In this document: piece by piece, positions 18,344 through 28,288 of the stretch
How positions within the stretch are numbered: the stretch's first letter is position 1
Layout: each line of letters starts with the position of its first letter
Assembly: GCA_018716295.1 (NCBI GenBank)
Contig: DVKC01000041.1
Location: forward strand, 1 to 64,000
Reading direction: 5' to 3'
DNA length: 64,000 bases
Source: Candidatus Avimuribaculum pullicola
GTDB lineage: Bacteria > Bacteroidota > Bacteroidia > Bacteroidales > Muribaculaceae
Notes under the pieces: generated by a model
Databases searched by the model: none
The model's input: the letters and a program-made list of their open reading frames with translations, nothing else
What the model was told of the DNA's origin: nothing
Program-made: the position numbers and the translations under genes

Positions 18344-18964
18344 ATGAATAGAACAGATATTAGAATAAAAAAAATTAAATTGCTTATTGCGGCGATGTTG
18401 TTGCTTGTGGTAAGTTGTAATGCATTTTCCAATCAGCTTGATTCCAAAAGTGCGCAATGTGACACTGTTATTGTGCGCAGTGATTCAATAATAGCGCAAA
18501 ACGGTTCTGTCGATTCTTTATGTGTCAAGAAAATAATATGTGCAAATAACGTAAAAGATAGTATTACCGAAATTATTTTGAATTTTAAGAAAGTTGAATG
18601 CAAGCTGCAAGGCAAAAATCCTAAAGATACAAATAGAATTGAAGTTAAAAAGAAGTTGCCTCGTAAATTAAATGAAGTTTTAAGATATATCTTGTTAGAC
18701 GAAGACAACTATAAGTCAAATGATATTGTATATGGAGCATTCTCGTCGACTATTAGGTATAAAATTATTCAGTCAAGAAGAATATATGTTTATGCAGAGT
18801 TTGATTTCGGACTAAGGAAATGGCGGATTTTAAACTCAAAGGAAGAAGTTTTATTTCAATGGGATATAAAAGAAAATAATCTTCAAATGCTTCGATTCAG
18901 CAGGGTAGTATTCCCAGAAGATGAAACTTTGAAAATTTTACAGAATAATTTAAAATCATTATAA
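18344..18964 (+). CDS. Hypothetical lipoprotein/exported protein
   Basis: N-terminal IKLLIAAMLLLVVSCNAFS lipobox. Confidence 0.65.
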   Translation: MNRTDIRIKKIKLLIAAMLLLVVSCNAFSNQLDSKSAQCDTVIVRSDSIIAQNGSVDSLCVKKIICANNVKDSITEIILNFKKVECKLQGKNPKDTNRIEVKKKLPRKLNEVLRYILLDEDNYKSNDIVYGAFSSTIRYKIIQSRRIYVYAEFDFGLRKWRILNSKEEVLFQWDIKENNLQMLRFSRVVFPEDETLKILQNNLKSL

Positions 18965-18966
18965 GA

Positions 18967-20259
18967 ATGAGGAAATTTTTAATACTTTTTGCAATTATAA
19001 CATACATGTTTGCTAATGCGCAAACGATTCACTGGCTCACATTTATAGATACTACTGACCCAAATGTTGGTCAAATTGACGTTTATGGGCGACAGATGTT
19101 GTATGGCTATTTTATTAATGAAGTGAATGCCGCTCTTGGAATTAAAGGGTACAAATCGGATATTCAAGACTTTTACGGACCCAGAGTTACTCCAGAGAAT
19201 TGCAAAGATGCAATAGAAATGCTGAAAATCACAGACCCAGACGATATTATAGTATTTTATTATATCGGTCATGGAGTTCGTCCCGCTACAGGTTCTGACT
19301 ATATTAAGAGGCATCCATATCCTCAGATGTGCCTTGCGCAATCTGATGAGAGTAAATATATTCCTTTAGAATGGGTTGATGAACAGTTAAGTTCAAAAGG
19401 CGCACGCTTGTCTGTAACTATTGGAATGTGTTGTAATAGCATCGGCTCTAATGTGAGCGTGAAAGATGAACCTAACTTTAGTCCGAACTATGGAGCTACT
19501 TATTTGAGCAGTAACAAAATCAGACTCATTCAAGAACTGTTTATGAATACAGAAGGTCACATCATTGCAACTTCGTCATCTCCAACACAGACTTCGGGTT
19601 GTGTGCAGATAGCTGGACCACAGCCATGCCATCCAATCTTAGCAATGCAAAACCCACAATGGTTCAGGGATTGGTATTCATTTGCCATTTGTAGCTTCTT
19701 CCAAACTCAAATGGATAATTATAACAAATCTCTTGACTGGAATGATTTTTTATACATCATTAGTGGATTTGTAGATACAAATACGCATGGTGCGCAGACC
19801 CCCATCTATGATGTGTATCCTCCCAAGGTTGTAGCATCTTCACAACGGACTAAACCTGCTGCTCAACAAAGAATCGATATTGAGGTGCAGATTAATAATA
19901 CACAAAAGAAGCAAGTACAAAATGAAACAATTCAGAAGGGCGACAAAGATAGCCGGGATTGGATAAATGAATTAACCAATCTTCTAAGTACATTGATTAA
20001 TGTTTCATTGGCAGACTCTGACCGCCAAGCTTTAGAAATGAGATTGAATGAAAATTTATTCGCAAAGAACGCCGTTGTTAGGTTCTTGGCGCAAGGTTCG
20101 GATGATGTCATTGACAAGTCGGAAGTTAGCAACTGGCTTGGCATTCTTGCAACAAATCCTAACGGCCGGATTATAAAAGTTATTGTTGAAGAAGGTACAT
20201 TCGACGCAAACAATAAAATTAAGACATTGAAAGTACGAGAAATTTATAAACAAAAGTAA
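18967..20259 (+). CDS. Exported caspase-fold (C14/metacaspase-like) protein
   Basis: Signal peptide MRKFLILFAIITYMFANAQ; putative His motif IIVFYYIGHGVRP and Cys motif VTIGMCCNSIGS. Confidence 0.75.
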   Translation: MRKFLILFAIITYMFANAQTIHWLTFIDTTDPNVGQIDVYGRQMLYGYFINEVNAALGIKGYKSDIQDFYGPRVTPENCKDAIEMLKITDPDDIIVFYYIGHGVRPATGSDYIKRHPYPQMCLAQSDESKYIPLEWVDEQLSSKGARLSVTIGMCCNSIGSNVSVKDEPNFSPNYGATYLSSNKIRLIQELFMNTEGHIIATSSSPTQTSGCVQIAGPQPCHPILAMQNPQWFRDWYSFAICSFFQTQMDNYNKSLDWNDFLYIISGFVDTNTHGAQTPIYDVYPPKVVASSQRTKPAAQQRIDIEVQINNTQKKQVQNETIQKGDKDSRDWINELTNLLSTLINVSLADSDRQALEMRLNENLFAKNAVVRFLAQGSDDVIDKSEVSNWLGILATNPNGRIIKVIVEEGTFDANNKIKTLKVREIYKQK

Positions 20260-20260
20260 T

Positions 20261-20899
20261 ATGAAAGTTATTAACAACACATTGAAATTGGCGTTGATGC
20301 TAATTGTAATTATGGCGTATTCTATTTCTGCCAATGCTCAAAATTATAATCAAGAGGAGAAGTTTCTACAAAGAGTAAAGGAACGTGTGAAATTGATGAA
20401 CGACTATGTGTCATATATGGCAAGTAAATCATATAAAAAAGATACTAAAAAGTATTATTTGAAAAAGTCTTTACCACTATTTATTGGCAACGGTTATGAA
20501 TATGAGGAAAATGGCGTTACGAAGAAAGGTGTTACGATGCAAACGACATCGGTGAACAACGATAAAGTTAAAACCACTCTTATTAGGGATTATTTTAAGC
20601 ATTTGGTTGGTTTACCGTATGCCATAGTGGATATAAAGTCAACCGAAATTGCTGATATGAAGGTTTCAGGTTTGAAAAAAGTGGATAGCTACGGCAACAA
20701 AACACTTTATACGTGTACATGTCAGTATGTTCAGTATTTCATAGGCGGATATAAAGATGGTTATTTCTATAAAGATAAAACAACTAAAAGAATCGTCTGC
20801 TACGTAGAAACTGAAGAAACCGAGGATGGACAAGAATATATGATTAAACTTGGTGACGTTGAAGCTATTCATACAGAAGATTATAACATAAAAGAGTAA
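20261..20899 (+). CDS. Hypothetical exported protein, paralogous to C-terminal half of next gene
   Basis: Signal peptide; RVKERVKLMNDYVSYM...KKYYLKKSLPLF. Confidence 0.65.
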   Translation: MKVINNTLKLALMLIVIMAYSISANAQNYNQEEKFLQRVKERVKLMNDYVSYMASKSYKKDTKKYYLKKSLPLFIGNGYEYEENGVTKKGVTMQTTSVNNDKVKTTLIRDYFKHLVGLPYAIVDIKSTEIADMKVSGLKKVDSYGNKTLYTCTCQYVQYFIGGYKDGYFYKDKTTKRIVCYVETEETEDGQEYMIKLGDVEAIHTEDYNIKE

Positions 20900-20904
20900 C
20901 GACC

Positions 20905-22263
20905 ATGCGTAACATATTTATAAATTTAGCTTGTGCAATAATGTTTGTATTAGTGGCAAACGAATCATGTGCACAAATATTGTTCGGAGAAGAACATCCA
21001 TATATGCAGCGAGCTCGTGTGGGATTAGTTGATGAATTTATAAAGAGATTTAATGGAGATGTATCACACCCAGATATTTCACTTCAAGATTCTACATATA
21101 GGAGTTCGAATATACTATATTTAATTGAACCTCCCCAAGATACGGCAAATATAGATAGTCTTTATAACGAGGCTGTGAAATTTGTTAGCACTATAATAAC
21201 AGACTCTGTCAAGTTGAACTATTCTGATAGTACATGGGTTGCATTGGCGAAGTGCAGTGGTTCGCTTGATGGCAAGCAAGTTTCATTTAAAGTGTATCTC
21301 AATGTTGAACATCGTAGTGAAGATATGTATAAATGGGTAATATCGAGAGTTGCAGGAGAATGTTTTGATACTACACCCTTAGACACTACCAGTAACGTTA
21401 TGTTATATCCCGATGACCACGAAACGAAGTTTATTTCATTGGGGCGAATGACCGATGAGCAGCCATTTAATGTTGCACGATTTATGTCTAAGGGATTTGA
21501 ATATGATGCAACATCGGTATTTGTATATTTGGTCAAGTCAAATAGATTGAAAATAAACTATGTGGAAGAGTTGGAATTTATTTTCACACAAGTACCTGGG
21601 TATATTTTCTCTATAAAGTATTTTGAAAGGGAATCTAATAAATCGGGGTGGCTGATTAATAAATTTTCAACAATATCGGCATCAGAAAAGGAGAATTTCT
21701 TGCGATTGTTAAATCTGAGAAGCAGTGAGGACACAATCAATGTGGTTAAACAAAATAAGGATACAGTGAGTGAACTGTCGTCATCTGAAGATACAGTTTT
21801 AAATATGGTTAAAAAAGCAAGAAATATTTATTGTATGCGTTTGCGTGAGCGCATGCGTTTGCTTCAGGATTATATGGATTACATATTAAATGCGAATAAT
21901 AGAACAGCAGCTAAATATTATCAGAAGAAAATATTACCAATGTTCTCGTCTGATTCTCGTGCATTCATTTATAATGAGAATAATGGGATTACGAATGAAA
22001 TGCCAATCGAGAGTTTTTTTGATAGAGTGTTGATAGAACACAAATTCAACAATTACCGGATTGAAAAAATTACCGTTCCTGCAGAACCTATAATGAAAGA
22101 AACAGAAGATGAATATCAATTTAAAAGTATAATTGTGTCATTAACAGGTGATGGTTCTAATGTAGAGCGTTCCGACCAATTGTTAGTTGCTCGAAAAGTG
22201 CAAACAGAAGATGGGATTGAGTGGATAGCATACTTTGGTAATATCTATGTAACTGTTGAATAA
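20905..22263 (+). CDS. Hypothetical exported protein, probable internal duplication
   Basis: Signal peptide; C-terminal RLRERMRLLQDYMDYI...AKYYQKKILPMF matches previous gene; N-terminal RARVGLVDEFIKRFNG resembles the same motif. Confidence 0.65.
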   Translation: MRNIFINLACAIMFVLVANESCAQILFGEEHPYMQRARVGLVDEFIKRFNGDVSHPDISLQDSTYRSSNILYLIEPPQDTANIDSLYNEAVKFVSTIITDSVKLNYSDSTWVALAKCSGSLDGKQVSFKVYLNVEHRSEDMYKWVISRVAGECFDTTPLDTTSNVMLYPDDHETKFISLGRMTDEQPFNVARFMSKGFEYDATSVFVYLVKSNRLKINYVEELEFIFTQVPGYIFSIKYFERESNKSGWLINKFSTISASEKENFLRLLNLRSSEDTINVVKQNKDTVSELSSSEDTVLNMVKKARNIYCMRLRERMRLLQDYMDYILNANNRTAAKYYQKKILPMFSSDSRAFIYNENNGITNEMPIESFFDRVLIEHKFNNYRIEKITVPAEPIMKETEDEYQFKSIIVSLTGDGSNVERSDQLLVARKVQTEDGIEWIAYFGNIYVTVE

Positions 22264-22288
22264 CGAATTTAATTATATGTGTTTAAAT

Positions 22289-23995
22289 ATGCGTTTAAAA
22301 TTTTTATCAATAATAGTTCTTTTATGTTTGGCAATCCATGCTAAAGCGCAAAGTTCGCCCGAGAAAATAGTGGCATCGTTTGGTGAGGCTTTGTCGTCGT
22401 GGTGCAGTACTGGAGAAATCGTTTATCGAGAAAAAATAGACGAATTATGCTCCGGAGTAAAAAGTTGCAGGGTTGAAGATAAAATTCATGCAGATTATCA
22501 AAAAGGCAATGGACTAATAGGTTATGAGACATTTGTGTTGGATTCGTATATGAGTATGTTCCAGTCATTAATGTCAATGCCATCGTCAGTGAATTATACA
22601 ATGAGCAATGTTAAGGTTGTAGGTTCAGATGAAATGCCCGATGGAACATTGACATTTATAACAGCGGATATAAAAGTAACCGGGGCATTGAACCAAACGG
22701 TAACCGACCTTTTTTTGGTTCGGGACAATAAAATCACTGGTATATATTCATATTCTTCTAAATTAAGTTTCTCGCATCTTAATGGAAGTTTGATTAAAGC
22801 ATTGCAGATTGGGAGATATTCTATCGACTATATGGCGGGGTTTCGTAGTGGTCGTTCAATAATACAAAATGAAGCTGGTAAGTGTGGACTCATTGACAAC
22901 AAGGGAGAGGTAATCATACCTTGTATGTGGGATGATATTTTTTACTTTGGTGGTGCGCTTGCTTCGGGAATTGAGGGACCTGAGTCTTCTTCTATGACAC
23001 TCCGAACTTATGACCTTAGATTTAATGGTAAAGTGGTTCCTGTGGTTTATTATCAATATTTTGGTTGGAGTCCTGATTTTGAAGATGGCTTTATGCCTGT
23101 GCCAAGTTCAACAAATTTGTCTGCTTGCAAATTCGGGTATCTAAAGGAAGACGATTATGATTATAAAGTTCAATACGTATATGATTTTGCTGGAACTTTT
23201 TCCAATGGATATGCGTATGTAATTCAGAACGGTATTAGGAAGATAATTGACAAAACATTCACAACCATAGTGCAATCTAATTCAAGATATACGATTTGTG
23301 GCAGCTTCTATGAAGGACTTGCTAAAATACAGGATACTGAAACTGGAAAATTTGGATTTGTGAATACAAAGGGGCAAATAGCAATTCCTTGTATGTTTGA
23401 TGAAGTCGATAATTTTTCGGAGGGTATGTGTTGTGTGTATAAATTTGACCAGCCAAGCCGCCACAAATATGACCAATCTAAGCATTTTGGATATATAAAC
23501 AAGAAGGGTGAGGTTGTTATCCCTATTAGTTATGATTCTTCCGATGGTCGTTCAGTTATTTGGAGTAGGGACTTCGAGGATGGATATGTTGATATATATA
23601 TAAGAGGAACTGATTCAATTCCACAGCAAGCAACCCTTATTGGCAAAGATGGTAATCCACTTCCTGGCTTTTCGTGGTACACAGAAATAAATAGATTTGA
23701 AGAGGGCTTTGCTCTATATAGAGAGAATAAGTATTATGGTTACTTGAATAGAGATGGTAGTATAGCTATTAAACCCACTTTTGAAATAGCTATGGATTTT
23801 AAAAATGGTTACGCATGTGTCGGCAAAACTATAAATGGAGAAGATAAATGGGGCTGCATTAACACGGATGGCGTTCTAATTATTCCATATATTTATGATG
23901 ACATCTTTGAATTTGAGAATGGCATAGCATTGGTGCAAAAGGACAATAAGGTAGGGCTTATTGATGTGTATGGTAACAGCATATTCTTTCCTTAA
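22289..23995 (+). CDS. Exported WG-repeat (KWG) protein
   Basis: GKCGLIDNKGEVIIPCMWDDI, GKFGFVNTKGQIAIPCMFDEV, KHFGYINKKGEVVIPISYD, KYYGYLNRDGSIAIKPTFE, KVGLIDVYGN; start at MRLKFLSIIVLLCL instead of the TTG at 22256. Confidence 0.85.
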   Translation: MRLKFLSIIVLLCLAIHAKAQSSPEKIVASFGEALSSWCSTGEIVYREKIDELCSGVKSCRVEDKIHADYQKGNGLIGYETFVLDSYMSMFQSLMSMPSSVNYTMSNVKVVGSDEMPDGTLTFITADIKVTGALNQTVTDLFLVRDNKITGIYSYSSKLSFSHLNGSLIKALQIGRYSIDYMAGFRSGRSIIQNEAGKCGLIDNKGEVIIPCMWDDIFYFGGALASGIEGPESSSMTLRTYDLRFNGKVVPVVYYQYFGWSPDFEDGFMPVPSSTNLSACKFGYLKEDDYDYKVQYVYDFAGTFSNGYAYVIQNGIRKIIDKTFTTIVQSNSRYTICGSFYEGLAKIQDTETGKFGFVNTKGQIAIPCMFDEVDNFSEGMCCVYKFDQPSRHKYDQSKHFGYINKKGEVVIPISYDSSDGRSVIWSRDFEDGYVDIYIRGTDSIPQQATLIGKDGNPLPGFSWYTEINRFEEGFALYRENKYYGYLNRDGSIAIKPTFEIAMDFKNGYACVGKTINGEDKWGCINTDGVLIIPYIYDDIFEFENGIALVQKDNKVGLIDVYGNSIFFP

Positions 23996-24049
23996 AACCT
24001 ATCTAAGTTATAGATTTCCATATCATATAATATTGTGAAAGTCACGTAG

Positions 24050-24084
24050 AAAGCACACCGTCGGTTGATGGTGTGCTTTTGAGT
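24050..24084. terminator. Hairpin terminator between convergent units
   Basis: AAAGCACACC..GGTGTGCTTT. Confidence 0.7.
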
Positions 24085-24105
24085 TGTTTTTGGAGTAGTT
24101 GTTAG

Positions 24106-24552
24106 TTACTGGGAGTGGGAGCGGCGGCGGAACTCTTGGCGTATTTCGTGCTGGATTTGGGCCTCGACACGGTATATTTTCATCAATTGGTCGGGGTTGA
24201 GGATTTTGGCAAATTCAACGATGTATTTTTTTTGCAAGTCGATGACGCGGGAGTTAATGTCGAGGCGTTCGGTGATTGCATTGCAAGCCTCCTGTGTTGT
24301 TGTGGGGTTGAAGCGGCGGCGGTATTTGCGCGATTTGAAAATCGTTTCGAGTTCATCGAGGTAGTCGTGGTAAATGGGGATTAGTTGTTCGGTCTGTTTG
24401 TCGGTCAGGTCGAGCTTTTCCTGCATCATTTTCATTTTGGCGGTGAACAGTTTGTCGCGTTGTTCTTGGTCGAGTCCGCCACGTGCTTCGATGCTTGGTG
24501 CCGCCATCAGTGCGCATGCGATGATTAGGAATATTGTATATAACTGTTTCAT
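24106..24552 (-). CDS. Small periplasmic Spy/CpxP-like protein
   Basis: Signal peptide; MQEKLDLTDKQTEQLIPIYHDYLDELETI (LTxxQ-like). Confidence 0.55.
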   Translation of the reverse strand: MKQLYTIFLIIACALMAAPSIEARGGLDQEQRDKLFTAKMKMMQEKLDLTDKQTEQLIPIYHDYLDELETIFKSRKYRRRFNPTTTQEACNAITERLDINSRVIDLQKKYIVEFAKILNPDQLMKIYRVEAQIQHEIRQEFRRRSHSQ

Positions 24553-24577
24553 ATAGTTGTTGTCGTTTTAAGAGTTG

Positions 24578-24949
24578 TTATTGTTCGTCATAATCGGTTG
24601 GCAGGTCTTCGATCGTGTAGTAGTCGAGCGTGGCGAGTTCGTCGTTCGACAGTGATGAAAGCACATCGCTCAGCGAGCTGCTTTGGGCTATGGTTTCGGC
24701 AGTTATGTTGTTATTGTTGTCAAGTGCGGCAGGTAGGATTACGGCTGCTGCGAGTATTGCCGCTGCCATTGAAGTGACGGCGATGCCTATGCGCCGCATG
24801 AAACTGCCTTTTTGCTGCTGCCTCATTTTGCCGCTGTCGCGCATTGCTATGGCACGGTCGGCGCATCGGTCGATGAGGCTGCCGATGTATTCGTCGGTTT
24901 CGGCGTAAGGTAATCGTTTGCCTACTGTTGGTTTGAAATCGTCGTTCAT
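24578..24949 (-). CDS. Small single-TM protein, candidate anti-sigma factor
   Basis: Overlaps the sigma gene by 4 bp; TM segment IGIAVTSMAAAILAAAVILPAAL. Confidence 0.55.
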   Translation of the reverse strand: MNDDFKPTVGKRLPYAETDEYIGSLIDRCADRAIAMRDSGKMRQQQKGSFMRRIGIAVTSMAAAILAAAVILPAALDNNNNITAETIAQSSSLSDVLSSLSNDELATLDYYTIEDLPTDYDEQ

Positions 24950-25500
24950 AACGAATTTTCTTTTAAGTAGTTTTTTATTTTTGCCACGGCGAAGTGGTAG
25001 TTGGTCTTGAGCGTGTTTACATTCTTGCCTGTGACGCGAGCTATCTCTTCGTAGGGCATTTCGTCGTAATACCTAAGGTTGAAAGCGAGCCGTTGCTGCG
25101 TCGGCAGCTGTAGCAGTGCTTTTTGGAACAGTATCTCGGCTGCGTCGGCATTCACCCCGGCTTCGTCTTCGAGTTTCTCGACAAGCACTTCGCCGAGGCT
25201 GTCGATCGACTGGAACAAGCCGGCACGGCGGCGCAGCAGCCGCAGGGCTTCGTTGGTGGCTATGCGGTAAACCCACGTTCCGAGCGAACTTTTTTGTTCA
25301 AACTTGCCGATTCCGGCAAGTATGTTGATGGCGGTTTCTTGCATCACGTCCTCGGCATCTTCGTGGGCGACGACGATGCGGCGAATGTGCCAGTACAGGC
25401 GTGAGCCGTATTTGGCAAGCAGCGCACGGTAGCCTCGATCTCGGTCGGTTGGCGACATGAGCATCGCCACTATTTGTTCGTCGTCGATTTGCTTAGCCAC
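24946..25500 (-). CDS. ECF RNA polymerase sigma-70 factor
   Basis: HEDAEDVMQETAINILAGIGKFEQKSSLGTWVYRIATNEALRLLRRR; LPTQQRLAFNLRYYDEMPYEEIARVTGKNVNTLKTNYHFAVAKIKNYLKE. Confidence 0.92.
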   Translation of the reverse strand: MAKQIDDEQIVAMLMSPTDRDRGYRALLAKYGSRLYWHIRRIVVAHEDAEDVMQETAINILAGIGKFEQKSSLGTWVYRIATNEALRLLRRRAGLFQSIDSLGEVLVEKLEDEAGVNADAAEILFQKALLQLPTQQRLAFNLRYYDEMPYEEIARVTGKNVNTLKTNYHFAVAKIKNYLKENSL

Positions 25501-25611
25501 TGGTTTTGTTGTTTTACGTTAGTTTGATACTGCCGGTAGGCAAAAGTTAAATTGTCGAAATGTTAAAAACGGTGCTTTGGCTTGATTTTTTTGCCAAAGT
25601 GTGTGCATGGG

Positions 25612-26817
25612 TCAATGTTCAAACATGCGGCTGCGTGCAAGCATGCATGCTCCGATGATGCCGGCTTTCTCTTTCAGCTTGGAAGAAGCTATTGCCGAGT
25701 CGCGGTTGACAAGGTTGAGCGAATATTTGCGAATGGCCGACTTGATGGGCTCGGTGAGGTAGTCCTCGGCAAGTGATAGCTTCCCGCCGATGATGACCAG
25801 TTCGGGGTTAAACACGTTTATGACCGATGCGATATGCTTGCCGAGTTTTGACCCGACTTCTTCGAGAATTTCGATGCATAATGGGTCTTCCTTGTTTATG
25901 GCGTCGATTATATCGTCGAGGGAAATCTGTTTTCCTTCTGAGATTTCTTTTGAAAGTATGGAGGTTTCGCCGTTGGCAATGCGTTCGAGCAGCACTCGGT
26001 GCATGGCGCGTCCCGAAGCCTCGGTTTCGAGGCACCCTTTTTTGCCGCAGTGGCACAGTATCTCGTTGTCATAGGCGGGAATGTGCCCAAATTCCCCGGC
26101 AAACCCCGATTTCCCTGTATATATCTTCCCGTCGATTATAATCCCTATGCCAAGTCCCCAGCTGGCATTGACGAAAATGATGTCTTTCTCGCCGTTGACG
26201 CAACCTTCCATGAACTCGCCGTAAGTGAGGGCGCGTGTGTCGTTGTCGATGCACACGGGGCAGCCTATCTTGCTCGTCAATATCTCGGAGAGAGGTTGCT
26301 CCGAGAAATTGAAAATACTGAAGCTGTAGCCGGTTTCGGGGTTGACGCGTCCCGATATGTTGACGCAGATGTTAAGTATCTTGTCGTGGTTTATTTCGAG
26401 GCTTGAAATTTGCTGGTTCAAGACATTGCATAGCTCATCGAGCGACTTTGGGGTGTTTTCGAGGTTGTAGGGTATGCCGGTCTTGTGGCATATCAGGTCG
26501 CCCTTGAAGTTTATGACTCCCAGGTCGATCGACGAGTGGTTTATATCTACCCCCAAGAAATACCCCGATTCGGGATTAAGTCCGTAGAGTATCGGGTGGC
26601 GCCCGCCCGAAGTTTCGAGTTTGCCGTATTCGTTGATGAATCCTTCTTCGCTCATCTCACCGATGAACTTGGTCACGGTGGGAATGCTCAAGTTCAATTC
26701 TTTCGACAACTCGGTGATTGTAGAACTGCCGTTATATATATAATGTGTAATTATTTTTTTCTTCAGCAATGCATTTTTGCTGCCTTTTTCTATTTCTTTG
26801 AGTAATGTAAGAGCCAT
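25612..26817 (-). CDS. ROK family transcriptional regulator (NagC/XylR-like)
   Basis: N-terminal HTH (STITELSKELNLSIPTVTKFIGEMSEEGFI), ROK domain with GEFGHIPAYDNEILCHCGKKGCLETEASG. Confidence 0.92.
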   Translation of the reverse strand: MALTLLKEIEKGSKNALLKKKIITHYIYNGSSTITELSKELNLSIPTVTKFIGEMSEEGFINEYGKLETSGGRHPILYGLNPESGYFLGVDINHSSIDLGVINFKGDLICHKTGIPYNLENTPKSLDELCNVLNQQISSLEINHDKILNICVNISGRVNPETGYSFSIFNFSEQPLSEILTSKIGCPVCIDNDTRALTYGEFMEGCVNGEKDIIFVNASWGLGIGIIIDGKIYTGKSGFAGEFGHIPAYDNEILCHCGKKGCLETEASGRAMHRVLLERIANGETSILSKEISEGKQISLDDIIDAINKEDPLCIEILEEVGSKLGKHIASVINVFNPELVIIGGKLSLAEDYLTEPIKSAIRKYSLNLVNRDSAIASSKLKEKAGIIGACMLARSRMFEH

Positions 26818-27121
26818 GGGGATAATGTGTGTAGCGTTAAATGTCTATTGGTGAGCTGTAAAAGTCATGAATTGCAATTGAATTGTGGTTGTTGCGACGC
26901 ATCGTTCCCTTGCAATTAAGCGTGTATATTGGCACGGGTTCTCTTATCTCATTGGTACAAAGTTAGTTATTCTCGGCATTTTCTCGGCTTAAAAATAAGC
27001 GAATAACAATTAATAATTGTATAAATTTGCAATTGGGCTTGCTGTTAACTTAATGAGTTAAAAAGTGGGTCTTAGTTAATAAAAATATTTATTAATTGTT
27101 GGATTTATAATAAAAATAATC

Positions 27122-27129
27122 TACTTTTG
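27122..27129 (+). promoter_or_regulatory. -7-like box upstream of PUL (TACTTTTG)
   Basis: TAnnTTTG match about 34 bp before the 27163 ATG. Confidence 0.5.
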
Positions 27130-27162
27130 TGCAGTGACAAAAATAAACAGACTAATAATATC

Positions 27163-28278
27163 ATGCAGAAAAGTAGTCGAAGAGAATTTATCAAGAGGGC
27201 AGCGATGGCAGGTGCTTCGCTAGCCATATTGCCGTCGGTGGCCGAAGCTATGGCGGCTGGCTCGTCAGCAGTTCAGCAGGCGGGAATGCCACAAGTGTTG
27301 ACCAACAGTGAAGCCGGAGGGCTTATTGTTCCAAAGGGCAACGGGTTGCAAATCACGGGGACATTTCTCGATGAGATTTCCCATGACATACCCCATCAGA
27401 ACTGGGGCATGAAAGAATGGGATCAAGACTTCAGGAACATGAAGGCCATCGGAATCGACACAGTGATACTTATCCGCTCGGGGTATCGCAAGTTTGTTAC
27501 CTATCCATCGGAGTACTTGCTCAAAAAGGGCTGCTATTGCCCGTCGGTCGATTTGGTGGAGATGTTCTTGACCCTTGCCGAGCGTTATGGTATGAAGTTT
27601 TACTTTGGGCTCTACGACTCGGGTCGCTATTGGGACACGGGCGACCTGAGTTGGGAGATAGAAGACAATAAATATGTAATCGACGAGGTGTGGCAACGCT
27701 ATGGCACACGCCACAAGAGTTTCGGTGGCTGGTATATAAGCGGCGAAATCAGCCGTGCCACCAAGGGGGCAATCAAGGCATTCCATGCCATGGGCAAGCA
27801 GTGCAAGGATGTGTCGGGCGGTCTGCCAACATTCATCTCGCCATGGATCGATGGCAAAAAGGCCGTGATGGCAAGCAGCGGTTCGCTCACGCGCAGCGAT
27901 GCAGTGTCGGTCGAGCAGCACGAGAAAGAATGGAACGAGATATTCGATGGTATCCACGATGTGGTTGACGCTTGCGCCTTCCAGGACGGACATATCGACT
28001 ATGATGAGCTTGATGCATTCTTCACAGTGAACAAGAAGCTTGCCGACCGCTATGGTATGCAGTGCTGGACTAATGCCGAAACGTTTGACCGCGATATGCC
28101 AATAAGGTTCCTGCCTATAAAATTTGACAAGTTGCGCATGAAATTGGAGGCTGCCAAGCGTGCAGGTTATGACAAGGCGATAACATTTGAGTTCTCGCAC
28201 TTCATGAGTCCGCAGTCGGCCTATTTGCAGGCAGGGCATCTGTATGACCGTTACAAGGAATATTTCGATATAAAGTAA
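27163..28278 (+). CDS. Exported TIM-barrel protein, DUF4434-like
   Basis: Twin-Arg-like start SSRREFIKRAAMAGASLAILPSVAEA; ITGTFLDEISHDIPHQNWGMKEWDQDFRNMKAIGIDTVILIRSG. Confidence 0.65.
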   Translation: MQKSSRREFIKRAAMAGASLAILPSVAEAMAAGSSAVQQAGMPQVLTNSEAGGLIVPKGNGLQITGTFLDEISHDIPHQNWGMKEWDQDFRNMKAIGIDTVILIRSGYRKFVTYPSEYLLKKGCYCPSVDLVEMFLTLAERYGMKFYFGLYDSGRYWDTGDLSWEIEDNKYVIDEVWQRYGTRHKSFGGWYISGEISRATKGAIKAFHAMGKQCKDVSGGLPTFISPWIDGKKAVMASSGSLTRSDAVSVEQHEKEWNEIFDGIHDVVDACAFQDGHIDYDELDAFFTVNKKLADRYGMQCWTNAETFDRDMPIRFLPIKFDKLRMKLEAAKRAGYDKAITFEFSHFMSPQSAYLQAGHLYDRYKEYFDIK

Positions 28279-28288
28279 ACCCGCAGTC

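Noticed and set aside
22256-22288. TTG start of the WG-repeat gene as given in the ORF track
   Set aside because: A signal peptide starts at the ATG at 22289; the TTG overlaps the previous stop
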